64,000 nucleotides of DNA, taken from contig NZ_FNTG01000001.1 in NCBI RefSeq assembly GCF_900104795.1, positions 2,976,001-3,040,000 of the forward strand, written 5' to 3'. The notes beneath the pieces are model-generated. The model saw only the letters and a program-made list of their open reading frames with translations. It ran no database searches and had not been told where the DNA came from. Source of the stretch: Burkholderia sp. WP9 (GTDB taxonomy: Bacteria > Pseudomonadota > Gammaproteobacteria > Burkholderiales > Burkholderiaceae). Positions 54,084 through 64,000 of the stretch are shown here, piece by piece; the stretch's first letter is position 1; each line of letters begins with the position of its first letter. A program made the position numbers and the translations under genes.

Positions 54084-54390
54084 TTCTGCGGCATCCGTCA
54101 ATCAGAGGAATGAGATTTTTTAGAGGCGTTTGCCTTGAGGCGGTCTTTGCCTACCGAAAGGCTCGCTTCCCGGATCAGTACAGCCGGCCGATATCATGCA
54201 GCAAGTCGGCGCGAATCCAGAAGGATTCGGCATATCACGAGTATAGGAAGGCCACGGCGACAGGGTGAATCGCAGCGCGCAACGACCGGCGATCGTTCCG
54301 TGAGACGTCGGCCCGACACAGTGTTGCCGCTGCTTCGGCTGCCGGCTCAGGGTCGCTCGCCAGGACCATACGGGAAGGGAATGCACCGCA
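54084..54390. other. Intergenic region, no gene recognised
   Basis: About 300 bases between the tetR promoter and the stop of the TPR gene; transcription leaves it leftward into tetR and arrives from the TPR gene on the right. A small hairpin CGAATCC-AGAA-GGATTCG (54212-54229) is the only structure I see and has no T run. Open frames here have no conserved features. Confidence 0.5.
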
Positions 54391-55992
54391 TCAGGACGCG
54401 TTGTCTTGCCGTGGGAAAGTCTGGATAAGAGCGACGGCAACCCGCGCCAGCACGTCATGCCAATCGGCGCGCCTCGTCTGCGTGAAAAGACGCAATCCGG
54501 GATACCACGGGCTGTCGTCCCGGCCATACAGCCAGCGCCAGCAACCCGCGAAACGGTTGAGCAGCCAGACCGGCTTGCCCATTGCCGCGGCGAGATGGGC
54601 GACCGAGGTATCGACCGAAATCACCAGATCGAGGTTGTCGATCAGCGCCGCGGTGTCCGCGAAGTCGTCGATTTCATCGGTCCAGTCGATCAAGTGCGCC
54701 CGTGCGGCGGCGTTGGGAAGCTTGGCGGGATCGTCGGTCTTTTGCAGACTGATCCAGCGCACGTGAGGCATCGCCAGCAAGGGTGCGATTTGCGCGGCAG
54801 CGAGGCTGCGCAAACGGTCCACGGCAATGCCGGAATGACCGCCCGCCCACACGACGCCAACGCGCGGCAGCTGCGGGGCCGGCAGCGCTTCGAGCCGCGC
54901 GCGCCAGGCGGCGGCGAGCCGGGCGTCGGCATGGAGGTAGGGCAGCGCGGCCGGGATTGTCGCCACTTGCGTGGCGAACGCCATTGGCAGCGACATCATC
55001 GGAATATGGCGGTCCCACTGCGCCAGATCGACGGGCACAGCGTCGAGCAACACGAGGCCCGGCCAGCGTGAACACAATGACCGTTCATAGAGGCGCCGTA
55101 AGGCCGGCGGGCACACATAGCCGACCCGGGCAAAGTGCGCAAGCGCCAGCGGCAGGTAGCGCACGAACTGCAAGCTGTCGCCCAAGCCTTGCTCGTGAAG
55201 CACGAGAAGGCATTGCGCCGATGCGCCCGCCGCTTGCGCGCCCTGGATGTGAGAGACGCTCTCGCCCGACCAGCGCGGCAGCGGCACCTCCACCGGCGCG
55301 GGCGCGGGGCGGCCATCGGGCAGCTTGAAACTGACCCAGCGATCCTCGAAATACGGCCACGCTTCGTCGTAGCGGCCGGTCGCAAGCAAAGCCATAGCAA
55401 GGTTATTACGCGCGACGAGGTTGGCGGGCGCCAGTTCGATCGCGCGCCGGTAGTGACGCTCGGCTTCGTCCATTGCGCCGAGGTCCGCGCAAACGCGACC
55501 CAAATTGTTATGCGCCGCCGAGTTGTCCGGCTCGAGTTCGAGCGTGCGCCGATAGCCCACCGCGGCGTCCTCGATATGACCGAGATGTTGCAGCGTCAAC
55601 GCCAAGTTGTAGTGGAACGCGGCAAAGTCAGGCTGGATCGCGAGTCCCTGCCGAATAGTCTGCACCGCACCGGCGAAATCTCCCAGGTTCAGCCGAATCG
55701 CGTAGAGCGTGTTGAACAGGATCGGCTCCGGCCGAATCCGGATCGCGCGTTCGAGCCAGCGCAGCGCGTCGTGCGCCTCGCCGGACGCCAGCGCGAGCAG
55801 GCCTCGCAAGTGAATGGCGCCGACATGCTCCGCGTCCTCGGCGAGGATCCGCTCGACGAGTGTCTGCACCACATCGTGGCGGCCTGTTTGATAGGCGTGC
55901 ACGGCCTCGTCATGGAGACTCGAAAGGTCGACTGCCTGCGATGAAGGGAAAGTGGACATGTTTGGCGAATGCGTATCCGGATGCGTAAGCAT
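54391..55992 (-). CDS. TPR protein with glycosyltransferase-9-like C-terminal domain
   Basis: A 533-residue protein. Residues about 25-250 are tetratricopeptide repeats (for example AVQTIRQGLAIQPDFAAFHYNLALTLQHLGHIEDAAVGYRRTLELEPDNSAAHNNLGR). The C-terminal half (about 270-520) resembles heptosyltransferase/GT9-like domains fused to TPRs, with PRVGVVWAGGHSG and DLVISVDTSVAHLAAAMGKPVWLLNRF. Substrate unknown; protein or glycan modification at the envelope is plausible. The start is uncertain: 55992 has a GGCGG-like site, 55959 is an alternative. A longer frame to 56199 would run through the hairpin at 56188-56212 and is unlikely. Confidence 0.82.
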   Translation of the reverse strand: MLTHPDTHSPNMSTFPSSQAVDLSSLHDEAVHAYQTGRHDVVQTLVERILAEDAEHVGAIHLRGLLALASGEAHDALRWLERAIRIRPEPILFNTLYAIRLNLGDFAGAVQTIRQGLAIQPDFAAFHYNLALTLQHLGHIEDAAVGYRRTLELEPDNSAAHNNLGRVCADLGAMDEAERHYRRAIELAPANLVARNNLAMALLATGRYDEAWPYFEDRWVSFKLPDGRPAPAPVEVPLPRWSGESVSHIQGAQAAGASAQCLLVLHEQGLGDSLQFVRYLPLALAHFARVGYVCPPALRRLYERSLCSRWPGLVLLDAVPVDLAQWDRHIPMMSLPMAFATQVATIPAALPYLHADARLAAAWRARLEALPAPQLPRVGVVWAGGHSGIAVDRLRSLAAAQIAPLLAMPHVRWISLQKTDDPAKLPNAAARAHLIDWTDEIDDFADTAALIDNLDLVISVDTSVAHLAAAMGKPVWLLNRFAGCWRWLYGRDDSPWYPGLRLFTQTRRADWHDVLARVAVALIQTFPRQDNAS

Positions 55993-56187
55993 TACGCCGC
56001 CGATCCGGTTGCCGTGAGCGCGCAGTCGAAACGGCAGCGAGGCTTGACGAGCGGGGGAGTTGAGTGGCGCGTGCAATTCGCCGGGTCGCCCGATCGATAA
56101 GGAGCGCAGATTATGTTTGCCAGAGAGGCGGCCCGTCTCTAGGACCGTTCCGAAACGTGGCATGCCGTGCGTCGATGCATGGCAAGA

Positions 56188-56212
56188 AGGCTCAAGCATT
56201 GCACTTGAGCCT
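56188..56212 (-). terminator. Hairpin terminator after clsB
   Basis: AGGCTCAAG / CTTGAGCCT with a 7-base loop; on the minus strand it is followed by TCTTG. It lies 31 bases past the clsB stop and ahead of the TPR gene, suggesting separate transcription. Confidence 0.6.
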
Positions 56213-56243
56213 GCCGAGCGTGGCTCAGCGCGTTGCCACGCAG

Positions 56244-57503
56244 TCAGTCATATCCGCCGACCGTGAGCAGCTTCATCACCGCGCGGTAGGTCGTGTAGGC
56301 GAGCCAGTTGAGCACGCGCTCACTGGCCGGGCGGGCGTCGTAGCGCGCCTCGTCGATGCGGCGCGAGTCCTTGAAGGCGACGAGGATCGCCTCGCGCAGC
56401 GCGTCGATCGACGGGTCGTTCACCAGCACGACATTGGCTTCGTTGTTGAGCATCAGGCTCAGCGCATCGAGGTTCGACGAGCCGACCGTCCCCCAGTTCG
56501 AATCCACCACCGCGACCTTGCCGTGCAGCAGCGTTTTCTCATACTCCGCGATCTGCACGCCGGCCTTGAGCAACGAGCGATACAGAAACGGCACCGCATA
56601 ATCGAGCGCCTTGAATTCCTTGCGCCCGATAATGAGCTTCACCTCCACGCCGCGGCGCGCCGCGTACACCAGCGCGCGCCGAAGCTTGCGCCCCGGCATG
56701 AAGTACGGATTGGCGAGCAGCACTTCATTGCGCGCCTGCCCGATCGCCGCCAGATAGGCCTTCTCGATGGCGCGCCGATTGATCAGGTTGTCGCGCGCGA
56801 CGAACGCCACGCAAGGCTGACCGCCCGCCCACAACTCCTCGTTACGACGGCGGCGGCGACGGCGCAGACTGCCGAGCGAAGCCGTGGTGTTCGGCCCGAG
56901 ATCCGGCGCCATGGACTCGAGCGGCCGATGCCCGAGGCGAATCCGGCGCCACTGCACCTCGAACGCCTGGCGGATATCGCCGACCACCGGCCCGTGCAAT
57001 TCGACAGCGAAGTCCCAGCGCCGATACGGCAGCTTCTCGCCGTTGTTCTCGTAGTCGTCGACGATGTTGATCCCGCCGCAGTAGGCGAACTGATCGTCGA
57101 TCACCGCGAGTTTGCGATGCGTGCGCGAGAAGCCGAAGCGGCCGAAAAGATGCGGGTTGTAAATGCGATGGTCGATGCCGGCGTCGGGCCACTCGTTGAA
57201 CATCGGCAAGCGCGCGGTGCCGATGCCGTCGGTGATCACGCGCACTTTGACGCCGCGCTCGGCGGCACGCTTTAGCGCCGCGCTGACCGCCTGCCCGGCG
57301 TTGTCGTAGCAGAAGATATACGTTTCGAGCACCACGTCGCTCTGCGCGGCATCGACACGCGCGATCAGTGCGCTGAAGAACTCTTCGCCGGAGCGCAGCA
57401 GCTTGACGTCGTTACCGCTGGTGAACCGGTAGCGTTGCCAATAGCGGCGGCCGAGCAGCGCTTGCCGCAGTCGGGCGAAACGGCGCGCGCCGCCGACGCT
57501 CAT
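56244..57503 (-). CDS. clsB: Phospholipase D-type cardiolipin synthase ClsB
   Basis: A 419-residue cardiolipin synthase-like protein with two HKD motifs: HRKLAVIDD (His129, Lys131, Asp136) and HGKVAVVDSNWGTVGSSN (His327, Lys329, Asp334). It lacks the N-terminal transmembrane pair of ClsA, as expected for ClsB, which condenses phospholipids to cardiolipin or related anionic lipids. A run of seven arginines (214-220) may bind membrane. The ATG overlaps the nudB stop by four bases (ATGA). Confidence 0.9.
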   Translation of the reverse strand: MSVGGARRFARLRQALLGRRYWQRYRFTSGNDVKLLRSGEEFFSALIARVDAAQSDVVLETYIFCYDNAGQAVSAALKRAAERGVKVRVITDGIGTARLPMFNEWPDAGIDHRIYNPHLFGRFGFSRTHRKLAVIDDQFAYCGGINIVDDYENNGEKLPYRRWDFAVELHGPVVGDIRQAFEVQWRRIRLGHRPLESMAPDLGPNTTASLGSLRRRRRRRNEELWAGGQPCVAFVARDNLINRRAIEKAYLAAIGQARNEVLLANPYFMPGRKLRRALVYAARRGVEVKLIIGRKEFKALDYAVPFLYRSLLKAGVQIAEYEKTLLHGKVAVVDSNWGTVGSSNLDALSLMLNNEANVVLVNDPSIDALREAILVAFKDSRRIDEARYDARPASERVLNWLAYTTYRAVMKLLTVGGYD

Positions 57504-58003
57504 CGGCCACGCTCCGTGGGATGCCCAGCGACAGCACGCGCACCGAGCCGCTTAGGCAACTGCAGGATCGCATCCGCATTCGACGAGGAAAAACAGCGCG
57601 ATGCCGCCTCGTCATAGGGCAGCCACAGAAATGCGGTGTGCTCGCGTGGCGCCAGCGTGACTTCGAGTTGCTCGGGCACCTGCAGGCTGAACCAGTGTTC
57701 GGTGTTGTGGATCACGCCTTCGGCGTAGCGATGCCGAAACTCCGGGTAAATCTCGTATTCGATCGAATACTGCCAGTCGAACAACGCGCTCTGCGGCACG
57801 CGCTCGCTGCCCACCACAATGCCGGTCTCTTCGGCGACTTCGCGCGCCGCCGTCTCGACGAGCGGTTCATCGAGTTGATCTTTGGAGCCCGTGACCGACT
57901 GCCAGAAACCGGCGTGATCGGCGCGCTCGATCAACAATACGTCGAGCGCGGGTGTATGAATGATGACGAGTACGGATTGCGGAATCTTCGGCGGTTTCGG
58001 CAT
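57500..58003 (-). CDS. nudB: Dihydroneopterin triphosphate diphosphatase (NudB)
   Basis: A 167-residue Nudix hydrolase with a full Nudix box from GSKDQLDEPLVETAAREVAEETGI. Further NudB-like features are HAGFWQSVTGSKD and FRHRYAEGVIHNTEHWFSLQVP. NudB removes pyrophosphate from dihydroneopterin triphosphate in folate synthesis. It is downstream of aspS, as in E. coli, but a strong terminator separates them here. The ATG at 58003 begins the conserved sequence; an upstream frame to 58111 would start in the terminator hairpin. Confidence 0.9.
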   Translation of the reverse strand: MPKPPKIPQSVLVIIHTPALDVLLIERADHAGFWQSVTGSKDQLDEPLVETAAREVAEETGIVVGSERVPQSALFDWQYSIEYEIYPEFRHRYAEGVIHNTEHWFSLQVPEQLEVTLAPREHTAFLWLPYDEAASRCFSSSNADAILQLPKRLGARAVAGHPTERGR

Positions 58004-58091
58004 GGCGTAAAAACTGGGAGCAACGCTTGCGCGGTACAGGTCGGAGAGTGGTTCGACGAGCGGTCGAACACAGTTGCATCGACTGTAACGC

Positions 58092-58125
58092 AAAAAACGG
58101 AAAAGGCGCATGAGCGCCTTTTCCG
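58092..58125 (-). terminator. Rho-independent terminator after aspS
   Basis: A perfect 12-base stem (CGGAAAAGGCGC / GCGCCTTTTCCG) with the loop TCAT on the minus strand, then a run of six T. It is 48 bases after the aspS stop and ends the fmdB-DUF502-aspS transcript before nudB. Confidence 0.9.
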
Positions 58126-58172
58126 GTTGCTTCTGCTGTCGTTTTCAGACAGCACTGACTGCCTTCAGTCCA

Positions 58173-59972
<1,800 letters not shown>

Positions 59973-60035
59973 GATGTTTGTCTTTCGTTTTGCATTGGTT
60001 GAACGGCGCGTGGCATTAAAACGCTACGTGCCGCG

Positions 60036-60689
60036 TTACAGCGGAGGCTCGACTGTCGTGCGGCGCACCGGCGCCGGAGGCGCGGACGGCGCCACGACGC
60101 CCATCGAGACGATGTACTTGAGCGCAGCGTCGACCGTCATGTCGAGCTCGATCACTTCACTCTTGGGCACCATCAGGAAGAAGCCGGACGTGGGGTTCGG
60201 CGTAGTCGGCACATACACGCTGACGTGATCTTCTTTCAGGTGGTTGAGCACGTCGCCGCCCGGGATACCGGTCAGAAACGCGATCGTATAGGAGCCGCGG
60301 CGCGGGTACTCGATCAGCAGCGCCTTGCGAAACGCGTTGCCGCTGCTCGACAACAGGGTGTCGGACACCTGCTTGACGCTGGTGTAGATCGGGCCGACCA
60401 CCGGAATGTGGGCGACCACGACTTCCCACCACTTCACGAGCTTCTGCCCAATGAAGTTCTGCGTCAACAGCCCAACGACAAAGATGAATGCCAGCGTGAG
60501 CACCGCCCCGAGGCCGGGCAGGCGGAAGCCGAACAGGCGCTCCGGCTGCCACGCGCGCGGCAGCAGCAGCAGGGTCTGGTCCATCGTGCCGATGATCAGA
60601 CCGAGCACCCACAGTGTGATGGCCAGAGGCACCAGCACCAGCAGGCCAGTCAGGAACACCGATTTGAGCGTCGTTTTTTTCGTCGTCAT
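60036..60689 (-). CDS. DUF502 family integral membrane protein
   Basis: A 217-residue membrane protein with two N-terminal helices (SVFLTGLLVLVPLAITLWVLGLIIG and GLGAVLTLAFIFVVGLLTQNFIG) and the DUF502 signature VVAHIPVVGPIYTSVKQVSDTLL, then a cytosolic beta-rich part with VYVPTTPNPTSGFFLMVPKSEV. Function is unknown. It lies between fmdB and aspS in one transcript, an order common in Burkholderiales. The start at 60689 precedes the first basic and hydrophobic segment; an ATG 36 bases upstream is less likely. Confidence 0.88.
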   Translation of the reverse strand: MTTKKTTLKSVFLTGLLVLVPLAITLWVLGLIIGTMDQTLLLLPRAWQPERLFGFRLPGLGAVLTLAFIFVVGLLTQNFIGQKLVKWWEVVVAHIPVVGPIYTSVKQVSDTLLSSSGNAFRKALLIEYPRRGSYTIAFLTGIPGGDVLNHLKEDHVSVYVPTTPNPTSGFFLMVPKSEVIELDMTVDAALKYIVSMGVVAPSAPPAPVRRTTVEPPL

Positions 60690-60764
60690 GTGTACCGCCA
60701 GAAAGCCGCGCGGGCCGAAACCCAACGCGCGGCGTGTGCACCGCCCCGCAGGGCGGCAGTCCCA

Positions 60765-61151
60765 CTAGGCGCTGCCGGAACCGCTCGAACTCGCCGAAGC
60801 GGCCGGTGCGGCAGCAGGCGCGGACGGCGTTGCGGCCGCGCTCGATGAACCGGCCGAAGCCGTGTCGGTTTGCGCTGCGGCGCCATTATTGGCGACCGCA
60901 TTTTCGCCGGTGGCGCCATTCGAGGCGCCATTGGCGTCGGGCTTGGCAGGCGCGCTCGTGCCGCCATTGCCGCCGCGAAAATCAGTCACGTACCAGCCGG
61001 AGCCCTTCAACTGAAAGCCGGCAGCAGTGACCTGCTTGCGAAAAGTGTCTTTCCCGCACTCGGGACATTGCGTCAACTGGGGGTCGCTCATCTTCTGAAG
61101 CACATCCTTCCCGAAGCCGCATGATTCGCAACGATAAGCGTAGATCGGCAT
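60765..61151 (-). CDS. FmdB family zinc-ribbon protein
   Basis: A 128-residue protein: an N-terminal FmdB-type zinc ribbon (MPIYAYRCESCGFGKDVLQKM ... CPECGKDTFRK, four cysteines) and a long low-complexity Ala/Ser/Gly/Asn tail of about 65 residues that is probably unstructured. The family is described as a putative regulatory protein from the formamidase locus, but its role is unproven. AAAGGATC precedes the ATG. First gene of the fmdB-DUF502-aspS operon. Confidence 0.88.
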   Translation of the reverse strand: MPIYAYRCESCGFGKDVLQKMSDPQLTQCPECGKDTFRKQVTAAGFQLKGSGWYVTDFRGGNGGTSAPAKPDANGASNGATGENAVANNGAAAQTDTASAGSSSAAATPSAPAAAPAASASSSGSGSA

Positions 61152-61333
61152 GATCCTTTTCCCTACTGAAATCTTGTAAACGCTTGCAAAGCCTTGAATT
61201 ATAGCCGCAAACGATGCCCCTCCCCCGGATTTTGGGGTCGAGCGCCCGACGTAGGCGCCGCCCAGTCAAGTGGGGGCAGCCGCGGTCGAATCAAGTGCGG
61301 CCCGCGCCGCCGGGGAGCGTCGCAGCTACGCCC

Positions 61334-61957
61334 TCAAGCGCGGCGGCGCCAGGTTAGCCAGCGCTCACGTCCCGCGAAGACGGCAATCGAATCGTGCACG
61401 GCTTCGTCTTCGATCAGGTCGAAGTATGGTGCGAGCAGCGCGTCGAGTTCCGCGCGCTCGATGCCGAACGGCGGCCCTTTGGGCGTCGCGCCGAGGAAAA
61501 AGAATCCCGCGAGCAACGCGCCGTGAGGCAGCAGCTCCGCCATTCGGCGTGCGTAGTCAATGCGGCGCGCCAGTGGCAGCGCGCAGAGAAACGCGCGCTC
61601 GTAAATCCACGCGGGCGTAAACGGCGGCTCATACGCGAAGAAGTCCGCCTGCTCCACCAGTTGCGCGTGCTGCGCGCCCAGCTGCTCGTGCGCCGCTGCG
61701 ACGGCGGCCGGCGAAAAGTCGATGGCCCGCACCGGGTTGCCCTGCCCGGCCAGCCAAAGCGCTTCGTATGCACTGCCGCAACCCGGAATCAGCACGGCGG
61801 CGCCGCTATGGCGAGCGGCGAACGCCTGAAACGCGGACGGCACGCCCGCCTGATCCCACGGCATGAAACGGCGCTCGAATCGCTCGTCCCAGAAAGCGGG
61901 CGAGTTGGGATCGCGCGTTTCGAAGTCGGGCGCGGAAGGCTGGGTCGGGTCGCTCAT
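61334..61957 (-). CDS. TPMT-like SAM-dependent methyltransferase
   Basis: A 207-residue class I methyltransferase of the thiopurine S-methyltransferase-like group. N-terminal FWDERFERRFMPWDQAGVPSAFQAF is the TPMT signature, followed by the SAM site VLIPGCGSAYEALWLAGQGNPVRAIDFSP. Relatives methylate thiols, halides or metalloids; the substrate here is unknown. GAGGT lies 8 bases before the ATG at 61957. It starts 23 bases after the ubiB stop and probably belongs to that operon. Confidence 0.88.
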   Translation of the reverse strand: MSDPTQPSAPDFETRDPNSPAFWDERFERRFMPWDQAGVPSAFQAFAARHSGAAVLIPGCGSAYEALWLAGQGNPVRAIDFSPAAVAAAHEQLGAQHAQLVEQADFFAYEPPFTPAWIYERAFLCALPLARRIDYARRMAELLPHGALLAGFFFLGATPKGPPFGIERAELDALLAPYFDLIEDEAVHDSIAVFAGRERWLTWRRRA

Positions 61958-61980
61958 CAAGTACCTCGTTGAGAATGCAA

Positions 61981-63558
61981 TCAACCGCCGTAGGCGAACG
62001 CAAGAAATACCCGCGCCAGCGCCGCGCCGACGCCGACCGCCACGCCAAACAGCAGCAAACCTTGCAACAAACGGTTGGTGCGTTTCTGCTCGAGAAGAAT
62101 CTGGCGAATCATTTCGTCGTTTGCACCGCGCGCGTGGTCGTGGCGCTCGGCCAGCACGTGATGAATCAGGCGCGGCAGCTGCGGCAGCGTCTTGCTCCAC
62201 TGCGGCGCCTCGATCTTCAGGCGCTCGTACCAGCCGCGCAGCCCGATCTGTTCGTTCATCCAGCGTTCGAGGTAGGGCTTGGCGGTCTTCCACAGATCCA
62301 GTTCAGGATCGAGCGAACGGCCGAGACCTTCCACGTTCAGCATGGTTTTTTGCAGCAGCACGAGTTGCGGCTGGATTTCGACATTGAAGCGGCGCGAGGT
62401 CGAGAACAGCCGCATCAGGACCTGGCCCAGCGAGATATCCTTCAACGCGCGGTCGAAGTACGGTTCGCAGACCGCGCGGATCGCGCTCTCGAGTTCCTCG
62501 ACGCGGGTAGTGGGCGGCACCCAGCCCGACTCCAGATGCAGCGTGGCGACGCGATGGTAGTCACGCTTGAAGAACGCGAGAAAGTTCTGCGCGAGGTAGT
62601 TCTTATCGAAGTCCGACAGCGCGCCGATGATGCCGAAGTCGAGCGCGATATAGCGGCCGAAGTGCTTCGGATCGAGACTCACCTGAATGTTGCCCGGGTG
62701 CATGTCGGCATGGAAAAAGCCGTCGCGGAACACCTGGGTAAAGAAAATCTCGACGCCTTCGCGCGCCAGCTTCGGAATATCCACGCCGGCGGCGCGCAGC
62801 GTTTCCACCTGGCTGATCGGCACGCCGACCATGCGCTCCATGACCAGCACCGTGGGCGTGCAGAACTCCCAGTACATCTCCGGCACCAGCAGCAGATCGA
62901 GCCCGGCGAAGTTGCGCCGCAACTGGCTGCCGTTGGCCGCCTCGCGCATCAGGTCAAGCTCGTCGTGCAGATATTTGTCGAATTCGGCGACAACTTCGCG
63001 CGGCTTCAGACGCTTGCCGTCGGCCCACAGGCGCTCGGCCCATACGGCGATGTCGCGCAGCAACGCGAGGTCGGAATCGATCACCGGCAGCATGTTCGGG
63101 CGCAGCACCTTCACGGCGACAGCCTTGCCCGCGTGCTGGCCGGCCTTCACTGTGGCGAAGTGCACCTGCGCGATCGAGGCGCTCGCCACCGGCACTCGCT
63201 CGAAGTCGTCGAACAGCACGTCGACGGGTGCGCCGAGCGACTTTTCGACCAGTCCGATCGCCACCGCCGAATCGAACGGCGGCACCTGATCCTGCAGCTT
63301 GGCCAGTTCGTTGGCGATATCCACCGGCAATAGATCGCGCCGGGTGGACAGCACCTGCCCGAACTTGACGAAGATCGGCCCGAGGCTTTCCAGCGCAAGC
63401 CGCAGACGCACGCCCGGCGGGGCGTCGAACTTGCGGCCGATGGTCGTGATACGCAGCAACAGACGCACGCGCCGGTCATTGACGCGGCTGAGCATCATCT
63501 CATCGAGACCGAAGCGGATGACCGTGAAAAAAATCTTGAGGAAACGCAGAAAACGCAT
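61981..63558 (-). CDS. ubiB: Ubiquinone biosynthesis regulatory kinase-like protein UbiB
   Basis: A 525-residue ABC1/ADCK/UbiB atypical kinase-like protein required for coenzyme Q synthesis. Family marks: the KxGQ motif in [16 protein letters not shown], the Ala-rich loop [23 protein letters not shown] as catalytic loop and ALDFGIIG as metal motif. Two hydrophobic helices at the C terminus ([25 protein letters not shown]) anchor it to the membrane. It lies 15 bases after ubiJ. Confidence 0.95.
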   Translation of the reverse strand: MRFLRFLKIFFTVIRFGLDEMMLSRVNDRRVRLLLRITTIGRKFDAPPGVRLRLALESLGPIFVKFGQVLSTRRDLLPVDIANELAKLQDQVPPFDSAVAIGLVEKSLGAPVDVLFDDFERVPVASASIAQVHFATVKAGQHAGKAVAVKVLRPNMLPVIDSDLALLRDIAVWAERLWADGKRLKPREVVAEFDKYLHDELDLMREAANGSQLRRNFAGLDLLLVPEMYWEFCTPTVLVMERMVGVPISQVETLRAAGVDIPKLAREGVEIFFTQVFRDGFFHADMHPGNIQVSLDPKHFGRYIALDFGIIGALSDFDKNYLAQNFLAFFKRDYHRVATLHLESGWVPPTTRVEELESAIRAVCEPYFDRALKDISLGQVLMRLFSTSRRFNVEIQPQLVLLQKTMLNVEGLGRSLDPELDLWKTAKPYLERWMNEQIGLRGWYERLKIEAPQWSKTLPQLPRLIHHVLAERHDHARGANDEMIRQILLEQKRTNRLLQGLLLFGVAVGVGAALARVFLAFAYGG

Positions 63559-63573
63559 AGTTGTGCCCGGTGA

Positions 63574-64000
63574 CTAGCGCGTGCCGCGCGACGTGGCGGC
63601 GCCGCTCGGCGCAAGAGCGCCGCGGGCTTCGACCTTCTGTTCAAGACGCTCGATGCGTTTTTCCACGCGCGCGAGTGCGTCGCGTGCGCGGGCCAGTTCG
63701 ACGTTGAAGTCCTCGAGCGCGGCGCGGCGCACCAGTTGCGGATTCTCGTCGAGCAGATATTCGGCGGCGGTGTCGAGCAGGTTGCGCCCGGTGCGCTGCA
63801 CATGTTCGCCGACCGTGCGCACAACTGACGCCACCCGCCACGCCGGGCCGTCGCCGATGAATTTCGCCAGATCCTCTTCCGGCTCCCAGCGCAGATGTTC
63901 GGCGAGCTTGGCGATCACGGTGGCGAATTCGGCGTCGCCTTCGATCTTGACGTGCTTCATCACCGCCGCCTGGCCGCCTTGCACGAAGGCGGGCAGCGCG
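63574..64000 (-). CDS. ubiJ: Ubiquinone biosynthesis accessory factor UbiJ (5' end outside the window)
   Basis: The frame stays open to the right edge of the window (last 142 codons visible). It shows the end of an SCP2 lipid-binding domain (KHVKIEGDAEFATVIAKLAEHLRWEPEEDLAKFIGDGPAWRV) and a C-terminal coiled coil (ALARVEKRIERLEQKVEARG), the UbiJ pattern. UbiJ binds the isoprenoid intermediates in the ubiquinone metabolon. A GTG at 63982-63984 is in frame, but conserved-looking sequence continues upstream, so the true start is beyond the window. ubiB follows. Confidence 0.88.
   Translation of the reverse strand, partial: ALPAFVQGGQAAVMKHVKIEGDAEFATVIAKLAEHLRWEPEEDLAKFIGDGPAWRVASVVRTVGEHVQRTGRNLLDTAAEYLLDENPQLVRRAALEDFNVELARARDALARVEKRIERLEQKVEARGALAPSGAATSRGTR

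Noticed and set aside
54120..54527. 135-codon frame near the 3' end of the TPR gene
   Set aside because: Overlaps the TPR gene in another frame and has low-complexity Arg/Pro/Ser content; no support.
56000..56199. 69-codon N-terminal extension of the TPR protein
   Set aside because: It would begin inside the clsB terminator hairpin and its sequence is unlike any TPR N terminus.

Overview
The window is chromosomal DNA of a high-GC betaproteobacterium of the Burkholderiales, most likely Paraburkholderia or a close Burkholderia relative. Evidence: high G+C in nearly every codon third position, a DUF4148 secreted protein, a Burkholderia-type trimeric porin, a split pntAa-pntAb-pntB transhydrogenase, glyQS followed by gmhB-plsC, an lptD-surA-pdxA-rsmA cluster, and a ubiJ-ubiB pair. 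I see no phage, insertion sequence, tRNA, rRNA or CRISPR array; most of the window reads as conserved core genome.

Layout. 1-3.5 kb: tail of an unknown gene, an MHS-family transporter, and a cytochrome b561 / two-YceI periplasmic operon. 4-10 kb: pqiA-pqiA-pqiB-pqiC envelope lipid-transport operon followed by a large membrane protein of the so-called site-specific recombinase family. 10-16 kb: an RlmL-type rRNA methyltransferase, a glyoxalase-fold protein, a WYL regulator, and the proton-translocating transhydrogenase. 16-26 kb: nudJ-mnmA, a membrane-anchored glutamate synthase-like flavoprotein, glyQ-glyS-gmhB-plsC, a YgjP-type metallopeptidase, a small NTF2-like protein and gloA. 26-36.5 kb: porin, EamA transporter, then lptD-surA-pdxA-rsmA on the minus strand divergent from amgK-murU (peptidoglycan sugar recycling). 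36.5-46.5 kb: an Atm1-type ABC exporter, a YciA thioesterase, a DUF4148 protein, a LysR/GST divergent pair, a PAS-PAS-PAS(LOV-like)-GGDEF-EAL protein, and narM divergent from fdhD. 46.6-54 kb: a five-gene fatty-acid beta-oxidation operon headed by its own TetR regulator. 54-64 kb: a TPR/glycosyltransferase-like protein, clsB and nudB, aspS, a DUF502 membrane protein, an FmdB zinc ribbon, and a TPMT-like methyltransferase with ubiB and ubiJ.

How the parts work together. Much of the window serves the cell envelope (PqiABC, LptD, SurA, porin, GmhB, PlsC, ClsB, AmgK/MurU). The beta-oxidation operon (tetR, acyl-CoA dehydrogenase, FadN-type fused dehydrogenase/hydratase, thiolase, enoyl-CoA hydratase) covers one full turn of the cycle. 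It has a perfect 18-bp palindrome embedded in the tetR promoter.

The most unusual non-coding signal is in the same operon. Three tandem 55-bp units between the FadN-type gene and the thiolase gene each form a hairpin, and the middle unit carries two compensated base-pair changes. The most unusual coding signal is the third PAS domain of the GGDEF-EAL protein, which has the LOV photoreceptor cysteine motif but lacks the usual glutamine. Other points worth a look are an eight-copy 7-bp tandem repeat at the murU stop codon, an LptD with only three cysteines in its mature part, and an aspartyl-tRNA synthetase carrying the histidine linked to tRNA-Asn misacylation.
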